Shown piece by piece: positions 45,995 to 55,655 of a stretch of 64,000 nt of DNA. The position numbers were made by a program, and so were the translations under genes. Each line of letters starts with the position of its first letter. Within the stretch, counting starts at the first letter, position 1. This DNA comes from Liriodendron chinense (lineage: Eukaryota; Streptophyta; Magnoliopsida; Magnoliales; Magnoliaceae), in the NCBI GenBank assembly GCA_003013855.2, contig ML058505.1, positions 4,023,331 through 4,087,330 of the forward strand, written 5' to 3'. The notes below the pieces were generated by a model. It was not told where the DNA came from, ran no database searches, and worked only from the letters and a program-made list of their open reading frames with translations.

Positions 45995-47016
45995 TTCGCC
46001 AAAATGGCGATTAACGTTGTGACCTTTAGGGTCGGAGCCCATTTCAGACTCCCAATTGTCGGAAACATAAAACCATCTTTTTCTCCATCCCGAGCAGTTG
46101 GAAGAAGGGTTCCCCAGGATAAAGTTATTCCGGTGCCAGAAGCATAGGTAGTACCAACCCTCGCTAGCTGGCGCCTTTTTCAGTTGGAATAACCTTAAAA
46201 ACTCCTCAGCGGTTAACTTATCGTTACCCGCCTGCTTCCAGAGGATAAAAACGCTCAGAAGCACCCGCCAGCCATTAACTATCAATTGGCCCGGAGCAAT
46301 CTTATAGAGACGGAGGAAGTTTCGTATGAAAGGGTGGAAGGGAAGGCGTACACCCACTTTGAAAAAGTATTCATAGAAAGCCACACACCCTGGTGGTGGT
46401 GCATCGGCTGTCTCCCCTCTCCCCGGTAATCTAAACGAAACAGAGTCCGGGACCCGATACGTCTCTCTAAGGTTAGAGAGTCTTTCCTCCGTCAAGATGG
46501 AGGAGTAACCGGAGGTGGAATATCTCTCAGCCGGTACTCTGGTGTTGTTGGATTCAGAAGAATCCGGGGTTTCGTCTCCCAGAGGGACAATCTCTTCGTC
46601 AGAGACCTCCGCCATTACAAAGAAAAAGTGGATGGAAGAAGTAAGTAAGAAGAAAGAATACCTCTGCAAAGAGGTTTTTTACTCCAAAAACAAAGAAGGA
46701 AGAAAGAAGAAAAGCTCCGCAGCAGCTAGAAATCGGAAATGGAGGAAATTCTGCTAAGTCCGATATTTATATGCAATCATCCCATTTTGATTTGGTGTAC
46801 ACGCGGCAGCTTCTCATCCGGCACGCCAGACGAACGGGTACTAGCATTAAAAGCGGAGACACGTGGCGTCCGACGCCTCATTTCTGGCGGCAGAAAAAGC
46901 TGCGTAAAAGCTGCCCATCATAAATACGGAAGCACGTTAAGAGAATCATGCGCGATTCTTTCCAGTAACTAGCTGCACATATAAACAAAACCCTTGGCAT
47001 AGTCCCTCAATACCAA

Positions 47017-47033
47017 GGGTTTGGGGAGGCATC
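47017..47033 (+). promoter_or_regulatory. Gypsy polypurine tract
   Basis: GGGTTTGGGGAGGCATC immediately before the 3' LTR, the expected place for plus-strand priming. It is not a pure purine run, so the exact primer end is uncertain. Confidence 0.5.
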
Positions 47034-47826
47034 TGTTATAGGCAAAATTACTTGAGAAGGGGTCACATCGCCTGAATGCGAGCAGCTCGGCTCGTGCTCG
47101 AGTGAAGGGGTCGCATCGCCTGAATGCGAGCAGCTCAGCTTGTGCTCGAGAGAAGGGGTCACATCGCTTGAATGCGAGCAGCTCGGCTCGTGCTCGAGAG
47201 AAGGGGTCGCATCACTTGAATGCGAGCAGCTCGCCTCGTGCTCGAGAGAAGGGGTCGCATCGCTTGAATGCGAGCAGCTCGCCTCGTGCTCGATGAAAGG
47301 AGTCGCGTATTCTGTATGAGAGCCTTCCTGATATGAGTAACTCCCAACATCTGAATAGTCGTGAATCTTTGCCTTTGGATTGGACGGTCTTCGTATGATA
47401 GTTTCAGCAGCCCGTATAGGCCGATTTTAGGCTTATCTTTTTCAATGGTTCCGGATCTCAAGGATTGCTATCAAGGAACGTAACTATCGAATGAGTCATT
47501 GAATTAAATCACTCCTCTATCTAAGGATAAGGATCTTTCCACGAAATCGGCGGGATCTCGATATCTTGCGTAACAAAATAGATCACCTCAGATCTATATA
47601 AAGAGATGACTCCATTAAGATACAGGTACACAATATTCAATCTCTAGCCTGGTTTCGCCTGGTTATTATTCTTCTTGCTTTGCCTGACTTAAGCATCGGA
47701 GGGCTAACGGCTGGACACCAGCCACCCTTAGTTGATTTCTGTCTTCTTACAGGTCCGGCGGAGGAAGGCTCTGTGTGAAAGAAGGTGAACGACCGGAGAA
47801 TCCTGTTACAAAATATGACGTTAACA
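47034..47826 (+). repeat. Gypsy 3' LTR (793 bp)
   Basis: Same ends as the 5' LTR. It has five rather than four tandem 48-bp units (about 47056-47292), which accounts for nearly all of the 45-bp length difference. It is followed by the CCTCA duplication and the resumed copia frame. Confidence 0.93.
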
Positions 47827-47831
47827 CCTCA

Positions 47832-50340
47832 GATGGCGATGTTATTGTTATTCTCTCTACAGATCATGATGTTTGTCTCACGGCTACGAGTCTGGACATC
47901 GACTGGGTGATAGACTCAAGAGCATCATTTCATGCAACTACACATAGGGATTTCTTCACAAGTTATAAGTCGGGCGACCTTGGCACTGTGAAGATGGAAA
48001 ACTCTGGAACATCAAAGATCGTGGGAGTTAGTGATATTTGTGTAAAGACCGATGTGGGTTGCGCATTGGTATTGAGAGATGTGAGGCATATTTCTGATAT
48101 TCGCCTCAACTTGATGTCGACGGGAAGGTTAGATGATAATGGCTATGAAAGTCTATTTATTGGTGGGTATTGGGAACTCATCAAGGGTTCGATGATCGCA
48201 GCTATAGAGAAGAAGTGTTGCACCATGTACAAGATAAGTGTTAGCGTATGCAAGGTTGAGTTGAACGCAGCAGAAGATTCAGTGATGGAAATGTGGCACA
48301 AGCGACTTAGCTACATGAGCGAGAAAGGGCTTCACCTACAAACGAAGAACCGGGTCCTTCCAGAGATGATAGGTATACTTCTTAAAACTTATATTGACTG
48401 TTTATCTGGGAAACAACATAGAGTTTCATTTGTTAAAACTATTTTTCATGTTAATAAAGTTCATACATTAGATTTGGTTTATTCTGATGTGTGTGATCCA
48501 ATGAGGACAAAATTCTTAGGTGGGGCTTTGTACTTTGTTGCATTCATAAATGATGCATCTAGGAGGGTTTGAGTTTATTCATTGAAATCCAAGGACGAAG
48601 TCTTTAGTGTGTTTAAAATGTTTCATGCTATGGTCGAGAGAGAGACAGGTAGACCATTGAAGTGCATCCGCACTGACAATGGATGTGAATACATTGGGAC
48701 ATTTCATAAATATTGTAAGACCCTGGGTATATGGCATGAACAAACGGTGCCCATGACCCCCTAGCACAATGGTGTTGCAAAGTGAATGAATCGCACCATT
48801 GTGGAGAGAATCAGATGCATGTTATTCCATGCGAAGTTGCCCAAGAAGTTCTGGGAAGAAGCAATGCACACAATGGTGTATTTGATAAATAGGTCTCCAT
48901 CAGCCCCGTTGAATGGAGTACCTGAGAAGATATGGATTGGACATGATACATCGTACAATCATCTCAGGGTGTTTGGATGTCAAGCATCTGTTCATGTACC
49001 AAGGGACGAGAGGTCCAAGCTCGATACGAAGATAAGACAGTATGTGTTTTTAGGGTATGTCAACGAGAAGTTTGGTTATAGATTGTGGGATTCGATTGAG
49101 AAGACGCTCGTTAAGAGCAGAGACATGGTTTTCCTTGAAGGTCAATGTATAGAATACATTGGAAAGCCGAAGAAGACCCAGCCTAGTTCAAGTGAGATGA
49201 AAGATATGGATCCGATAACTCCTCCCGTGGTGCTTGATGACGGGGGAGTGCAGCAAAGTGCAGGGGATGAGGAAGTTCCTACAGCAGATAAACCAGGGGA
49301 GTAGCCCCCACTTAATCCACTTGTTAAGCCACAAGTGAGGAGGTCATCTAAGGACAGACACCTGTCCAAGAGGTACTCGCCGCATGAGTACATTATGCTT
49401 ACCGATGGGGGAGAGCCAAATGACTACTCGAAGGCTTTATCTGATGTGCATAAGAAGCGGTTGAAAGCTATGCAAGAGGAGATTGAATCCTTACATAAGA
49501 ACCACATCTATGATCTAGTGAAACTGCCTAAGGGTAAGAAAGCTCTGAGGAACTAATAGGTGTTCAGAAAGAATGTTGAGCAGAAGAATTCACAGACAAG
49601 ATTCAAGGCCAGACTTGTGTTGAAATGGTTTGGTCAGAAGAAATAAATCTACTTCGACGAGATATTCTCACCGGTGGTGAAGATGACGTTTATTCGAATG
49701 TTGCTTGGGTTGGATACAAGCATGGATCTGAGGATAGAGCAATAAGACGTTAAAACTGTCTTTCTCCATGGTGACCTGGAAGATCTATATGCACCAACTA
49801 GAGGGGTTCAAGGTCAAGGATAAGGAGCACATGGTGTGTAGGCTTAGGAAGAGCTTGTATGGGCTGAAGCAAGCTCCAAGACAATGGTACAAGAGGTTAA
49901 ACTCATTCATGTTAAAACATGGGTATGACAGAACGGAGTCGGACCATAGTGTGTTCACGCGCAGGTTCTTAGATGGTGATTTCATAATTCTGCTATTGTA
50001 TGTTAATGACATGCTCATCATGGGTAAAGATATCAAGAAGATTGACAGGCTGAAACAAGAGTTGGGCAAGTCCTTTGCGATGAAAGACTTGCGCCCAGCC
50101 AGACAAATCCTATGAATGGAGATCACGCATGATAGAAGCAGCATAAAGTTATGGTTGTCATATGAGCAATATGTTGAGAAAGTCCTAGAGAGGTTCAATA
50201 TGAACGCAGCGAAGCCGATCAGTTCTCTACTCAATGGTCAATTCAAATTGAGCGACAAGCAGTATCCCAAGATCAAAAAAGAGGTGGAAGAGATACAGAA
50301 GATACCCTACGCTTCGGCGGTAGGAAACATGAAGATTGTA
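47832..50340 (+). pseudogene. Copia element 1 pol (protease, integrase, RT), truncated
   Basis: Resumes the frame cut at 35894. Protease-like DWVIDSRASFHAT (about 47902; the usual catalytic DTG/DSG reads DSR), GAG-pre-integrase MWHKRLSYMSEKGL (about 48292), integrase core with DLVYSDVCDP (about 48474), TDNGCEY (about 48674) and Glu-region NRTIVERIR, then copia RT with DVKTVFLHGDLE (about 49750), SLYGLKQAPRQWYKR (about 49855) and YVNDML (about 50002; the usual YVDD has Asn). It stops after PYASAVGNMK near 50340 without RNase H or a 3' LTR. Stops fall at expected Trp, Gln or Arg positions. The nested gypsy element and loss of the 3' end make it dead. Confidence 0.88.
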
Positions 50341-50469
50341 GCTATCCATTCTTTTGTCATTTGGGGCACAGTTATATACCCACCAAAACAATTATCTAGA
50401 TTGCTTTTATAATAGATTTGTTGTAATTTTAAAAATAACATCATCTAACCCTAAATAAAAGCTCTTATT

Positions 50470-50842
50470 CGAACGTTTAACTAAATGTTGCTTATTTCAA
50501 GTAAGAGTTTTTTTTTTCATGTTTGAAAAAATGATTTTACCAAGGTTCATTTGGGAGCTTGTAAATGAAAGTAAATGGGAAATGAAATTGGAGGTAAATG
50601 AATTTGAAGTAAATGACTTACTCAATTGTGTTTGCATGGGAGTAAATGAAATGCATTTGAAATCCAAATATTCAATGTGGATGGGAGTAAATGGGAGAAA
50701 TTAAAATGTATTGGATTTTTTCAATATATTCACAGGAATATATGTGATATCCCAGATTAGTGTATGTATGTGATATTTAATAGAATTATTATAATAAGCC
50801 CATTGAAATATATATATTTGCCAAAAATGAGGAAATTTCAAG

Positions 50843-50880
<38 letters not shown>

Positions 50881-51337
50881 GTTAAACGTAAGGATTATAA
50901 ACAGGCAACTTACCAATGTTTTTTAACATTTAGATGGTAAACCTTTGGACAGTTTGGATCATTCTATTGATGTGATTTTAGTGATGTAGCCGATAATTGG
51001 ATTATTTCGGAGTATCGTCAGCATGCCACGTGTATGGTGGATATGTGCATAGAGGCACCTTTGTTTACTTGCGCGACTCTCTAAGGGATCTAAAAAAAGA
51101 GCATTTCACCCCATTTACTTTCAAATCCTCTCTTAGAGAGAGGATTTCATCTAGTGGCCCATTTATTCCCATTTCATTTTGCTTCCATGCATTTACTCCC
51201 ATTGTGAACACACCTCAAATGGCATTTACCTCCATTTACTCCCAACTCCCCTCATTTTCCTCCATATGCTCCCATCCAAATGCCCACAAATGAGCTTATT
51301 TAAAATAAGAGCTAGAACAAAAAGAGCTTATTAGAGT
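50470..51337. mobile_element. Foldback element with possible 10-bp TSD
   Basis: Flanked by AGCTCTTATT at 50460-50469 and 51338-51347. Left-arm words such as GTAAATGGGA and TTTGGGAGC recur inverted in the right arm (TTTACTCCCA, GCTCCCATCCAAAT), so the element can fold back. It contains a 36-base G run at 50844-50879. A 9-10 bp TSD would suit a Mutator-like MITE, but this is inference. Confidence 0.45.
50844..50879. repeat. Poly-G tract (about 36 G)
   Basis: An uninterrupted G run inside the foldback element at 50470-51337. It could form a G-quadruplex, and its length is uncertain if assembled from reads prone to homopolymer error. Confidence 0.85.
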
Positions 51338-51354
51338 AGCTCTTATTGACACTG

Positions 51355-51467
51355 CTGACAGCATCGGTGGGTGCGTTGCATGACTGACTGGGTAGGTGTG
51401 TTGTGCGATTGATTGGTTGGGTGCGTTGCGCGATTGACTGGTTGGGTGCGTTGCATGATTGACCCAA

Positions 51468-51502
<35 letters not shown>
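51355..51502. repeat. GT-rich minisatellite ending in poly-G
   Basis: About four degenerate copies of a GGTTGGGTGCGTTGCGCGAT-type unit of about 28 bases, followed by about 35 G at 51468-51502. The unit resembles the 3' body of the SINEs at 7016-7182 and 25821-26004, so this may be an expanded SINE tail; A and B boxes are not seen here. Confidence 0.6.
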
Positions 51503-51504
<2 letters not shown>

Positions 51505-52566
51505 TGAAGCGTGTTCTTTCTGTAGGTGTTTTCTTTATATAAGGGAAACATGTGTGAAAATGTAGGTGTCTTTTGAGTATTTGTTCAAGAGAGATTTATT
51601 GTAAAGTGTATGTGTGCACGCATGTGTGTGTGTGAGAGAGAGAGAGAGGGAGAGAGGTAAGCCTCCTACTCTTAATTTCTCTTATTTTAGTGAAGAAGAA
51701 AGCTCCGTATTGTTGCCCCTTAAACATCGTATATTGTTGAACCGCATGAATGTGTGCCTCATTTCTTATTTTTACTTTTTGGGTTTTTTTTTTCTTTTTC
51801 TTTTTTACTCTTTTCTTTAGCGGTTTCCTTACCTACATCGATCTTGTGTGGGTGTTTTTCTGCAACAGTGTTGACTATCAATTCAGGTCATCTCATGGAT
51901 AAGGTATGATCACGGTTGATGATCATTTGGTGGGCCAATGTTTGCCCCCTTTGTTGGACGTTCTAAATCCACCATTGCTCACATCCATAGTGTACAACTT
52001 AATGTGTGGCCCACAGCCCATAAGCGGCCAACCTCCATGTAGCTGTGTGCAACCTCTGGAAGCCTTTGGAGAGCCTATGTTCAGCCTGCAGCCAGCAATG
52101 CAAGCAGCAAAGGCTAGCCTGTGCGCACCATGCAGCCACGGCCAACCTACATAATGTCTAGGGCCAGCCCAATATCATCACGCTTGCTCGATTACTCATA
52201 TGTAGGTGTGACTAGCCGCCGTGGATGGTGGACTTCATGTGGATGACAGCCACCCACTCCATTAGGAGTGCCACCCTGATTTGGACCATGGTCCAAAAAT
52301 AAGGCCAATTCAGAACTCGTGGGCTATACCATGGGAAATAGTTGTTATGGAAACTCCTACCATTAAAATCGTCCAAATTATGTATGGGGTCTACCATGGT
52401 GTACATATGCATCCAATCCACTCACCGGTGCGCCACATGGGGATGAATGGATCTCTCAAAGATCAGGACATTACAAGACTGGTGGAATACACCATGTGAA
52501 ATTACTTCCTAGGTATGATTTTACATCGATCCCAATGTGTGGCCCACCTAAGTCTTAAAGTGCACT
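51503..52566. other. Non-coding region
   Basis: Contains a short GA run near 51628-51655, a T-rich stretch near 51780-51810, and foldback-family arms around 52200-52440 (GGACCATGGTCC-type words). No coding exon is seen. Confidence 0.45.
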
Positions 52567-53288
52567 AGAGATGCAACTTGGGTTGGGTCAACCAGAACGC
52601 GTTTGGCCTAACCTGAACTTTTGGTTAGGTTGGGTCGAAAATTCTTTACCCAACTCCACTCCAAGTTGGCCTTGTGTTGAGGCCTCAGTCACTCTAACAA
52701 ACCTAAATTCAACCGTTTGTGTATTAAAAAATTATATGACCTACTGGTAATATACATTATATCAACATAAAATCATGGCATGCATAGAAAATAAGAATCA
52801 TGATTGGAACCATATATGCTGTGGACTTGGTGCTCTATAAAGTGTTCAACTTTGCCATATAACGGATCATAATTAGAACCATCCATGCATACAAAACAGG
52901 GTTGATTATCAGAAATCAAGGCCCACATGCCGGAGTGGTTCAATTCTCTCTAGACACTAGCAAGAATTTTTTTTCTAAATCTATTTCTTTAATTTCATTT
53001 ATTATAAGTGATGATTGTATATTATATTTTGTTTTTTTATTCAATTTCTTTAATTTCATATATTAAAGTGATGATTGTCTACTTTATTTTGCTAGTGTTA
53101 TTTAATAGTTGCATGCATGATTTTAATCAAGTCCATCCGGTTGGACTATACCTCAGGTCCAACCAGCTTGGATGCCACTTATTTGGGGCTGAATTTTAAT
53201 GCATTTAATTTACATTTAATTAGGAGAGAGAGCACTTATGCATTGCATTTATTACAATTACATTTAAAGAAGAAAATCACATTATACT

Positions 53289-53720
53289 GTGGGGCCCACC
53301 ATGAGGTTTGTGAGAAATCCATCTCATCCATCCATTTTGCTAGATCATGCTACGACATCTGACAAAAAAATGGGATGGATCCAAAACTCAAGTGAACCCA
53401 CGACTGGAAAAAATGATAGGGAAATTCCTATCATTGAAACCCCACTAGGGTCCACTATAATATTTATATATCATCCATACCATTAATAAGGTTATTCCTA
53501 CTAGGATGAACTGAAAACACAAAATTATTAGCCACAATAAAAACTTCTGTGACTACATAAATGTTGCAAAGGTGGACGTTCAATCCTCATTATTTCTAAT
53601 CGTGCAACCCAGTTAAGTCTTGGATCTGCCGAATTTTTTGTTCCATACCCTAACCTGATATATAAAAACGAATGGACGGGATGGATTTCCCACAGATATC
53701 ACGTTGGGTCCCACCTAGCA
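53289..53720. mobile_element. Foldback-family copy
   Basis: Starts GTGGGGCCCACCATGAGG and ends ATCACGTTGGGTCCCACC, with arms partly inverse to each other and internal CCTATCATTGAAACC / CTACTAGGATGAACT words like those of 21020-21640. No coding capacity. Confidence 0.55.
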
Positions 53721-53870
53721 TCGTGTGGACTGCTTTAGTTGGCTATCTTCCTTTTTACTATTCGGTGCTACTTTGAAAGGTGTGAAAGAAAAAATTTCAA
53801 AAAAAAAAACTCTCGTGAACCCTTTGACGTGGATGGACGTGGCTTCTGATAATAACCTACCGTAGAGCCA

Positions 53871-54272
53871 CTATGATGAATGTGCCTTATATGCACGCCG
53901 TCCATCCATTTTAACAGCTTAGTTTAGGGCATGATCCCAAAACATAAGCATATCTAAATCTCATATGGACCAAGTAAAGAGTGGCGATTGAATCCACACT
54001 ATTAAAAACTTCTTGGGGCCACCGAAATTTTTAGTTGCCATCCAACCTGTTGATGAGGTTACGTAGAACTGGATGGAGGGATCACACAAATATTGGCCTG
54101 ATCCAAAACTTTTGTGGCCCACAAAAGTGAAAGGTAGTCATCTCTACATCTCTCTCTCAACTATTTATGTTGGTGTGGCGCTCTTAAATCACAGGCCATC
54201 CTGATTTTTGGGCTTTAGGCCTAAGGAGGGATTACATATCTAATAGTTGGAGTGGATGTATCATGGTGGGCC
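53871..54272. mobile_element. Foldback-family copy
   Basis: Left arm AGCCACTATGATGAATG with CGCCGTCCATCCATTTT; right arm ending GTATCATGGTGGGCC. The centre carries ACTTCTTGGGGCCACC and its inverse-like GTGGCCCAC. More decayed than its neighbour at 54360. Confidence 0.5.
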
Positions 54273-54359
54273 ACTTCAAATGCAAGGGTGGGCATCTCAA
54301 ATTTTTTTTTTTTCTACTAGGATTGCGTACTTAGCACACAACTATAGTATGTTGCGGGA

Positions 54360-54794
54360 AAAGCTTTGTGGGCCCAGCATGATTTATGTGCTTTATCCAT
54401 ACCGTTCATATATTTTTCCAGCTTATATAAGGGCATTCGCCAAAAAATGAGGCAATTCCAAATCTCAGGCCAACCACACCACAGGAAACATGGTGATTGA
54501 ATGCCCACCATTAAAAACTTCTTCAAGCCCATTGTAATGTTTATTTGACATCCCACCTGTTGATTAGGTCGCACAGACCTGGATGAAGGGAAAACACAAA
54601 TAACAGCTTGATCCAAAACTTTTCTATCCCCCAAGAAGTTTTTAATGGTGGGCATCCATTCACCTTTGTTTCCTATGGAATGGTCCACCTGGGATTTGAA
54701 TCTACCTAAATTTTTGGCTCATGCACTAAAATGAACAAGAAAAATGGATGGATAGTGTGGATAAAACACATACATGGTGGGCCCACAAAGCTAT
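54360..54794. mobile_element. Foldback-family copy
   Basis: Ends AAAGCTTTGTGGGCCC and GGGCCCACAAAGCT are inverse of one another, and the halves between them are largely inverse too. A relatively well-preserved family member, comparable to 16030-16471 and 24009-24453. Confidence 0.65.
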
Positions 54795-55655
54795 ACCAGC
54801 GGCACACGATACCCTTGCTATGTGATGTTACCCGATTGCCCTCCATTTGAATTTTAGGAGATGTCCTACCCTCATATTTGATGTGGCCCACCATGACATG
54901 TATCTGAGATCCTCTCCGACCATAAGATATGTAATCCCGCCTTAGTCCTGAGGCAGAAAAATTAGGTTCACCTGTGATTTAGGTTGGCCACATGAAGGTT
55001 ATAGTTTAGAGGATAAGAGTGGACACACACACCTTTTCCAATCATGTAGTCCATTTGAATCATAGATGTGACTGATTTTTGGTACTTGGGCTTAACATGG
55101 GGTGACACACCTATTGAACAGAGTAGATTTCACATAAACTCTATGGTGGGCCTACCTGAGCAGAACCCTTTTCATTTCCTTCTTTATTTAATCTTATTTA
55201 TGGCCATTACTAACATTAATTAGCTCCTCCTTTACCAAAGTGGTTGGACGGTCCAACCGGTTGGACTTGAGAGTTTCTCTTTATTTGATGGTTATGTATT
55301 TGTTTTTGTGTTAGTTTAATTATGAACCCGACCCAGTAACCAGACTATGCTAGCCACAAAACCCGAATTGTCTTCAAGGGTGAGTATTCAGTACCTTGGG
55401 TCAGGCTTGGGTTGGGCCTTCGGCTAGTCCTCTTGAGGTTGGGTTGGGCTTGGGTTGACCCTCAACCCAACCCGACCACCCAAATTGCACCACTGCGCAG
55501 AATACATGCACACCTACGTACACAGTAAAACCAGTGCACTGCGTCAATAATTTTCAAAGAGAAATGCAGACACACAACACCTTTGCACATAAACACAGAC
55601 TATGTACTGTATTTATACATAGACAAAATATACATGCACCCACATTGCAATACAA
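54795..55655. other. 3' flank of the CLSY-like gene
   Basis: Contains the right end of the possible TIR element and about 160 bases before the CLSY-like stop codon. No coding exon is seen. The region nearest 55655 is the likely 3' UTR of the minus-strand gene. Confidence 0.45.

Larger units (their letters stand above)
44422..46615 (-). pseudogene. Antisense spliced gene with gypsy-type transposase-like domain
   Basis: Starts at ATG 46615 (MAEVSDEEIVPLGDE). Exon 1 (to 45995) contains YRVPDSVSFRLPGRG, PPPGCVAFYEYFFKVGVRLP, HPFIRNFLRLYKIAPGQL and NGWRVLLSVFILW, matching the plant putative gypsy-type transposon domain (PF04195 type). Splice signals: donor GAAG|GTGGGT and acceptor TTTATAG|GG give an 85-base intron (45910-45994); donor TTCAG|GTAACC and acceptor ATATCAG|AG give an 86-base intron (45122-45207). 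Exon 2 encodes a Pro/Ala/Ser-rich linker; exon 3 a Lys/Glu-rich probable coiled coil (about 44530-45100). It is broken by stops in exon 2 (after LRGLN) and exon 3 and by frameshifts near 45540 and 44515. Grande elements carry a comparable antisense gene (gene 23); its job is unknown. Confidence 0.75.
35895..47826 (+). mobile_element. Ty3/gypsy Tat-lineage LTR retrotransposon, 11.9 kb
   Basis: Bounded by two LTRs that start TGTTATAGGC and end GTTAACA, with the 5-bp target-site duplication CCTCA at 35890-35894 and 47827-47831. Order: LTR, PBS, gag, protease, RT-RNase H, a second RNase H, integrase, a repeat-rich 3' region, an antisense spliced gene, purine tract, LTR. The extra RNase H and the extra ORF between integrase and 3' LTR are known marks of the plant Tat/Grande group. 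It is inserted in copia element 1 between gag and protease. Both main genes carry stops and frameshifts, so it cannot move on its own. Confidence 0.93.
52567..55497. mobile_element. Possible large TIR element with nested foldbacks
   Basis: The left end AGAGATGCAACTTGGGTTGG and the inverse of the right end AGTGGTGCAATTTGGGTGG are similar, and both sub-terminal zones are rich in GGGTTGGGTC / AACCCAACCC words. Three foldback-family members lie inside. No transposase frame is seen and no TSD was confirmed; the two ends may also be separate MITEs. Confidence 0.3.
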
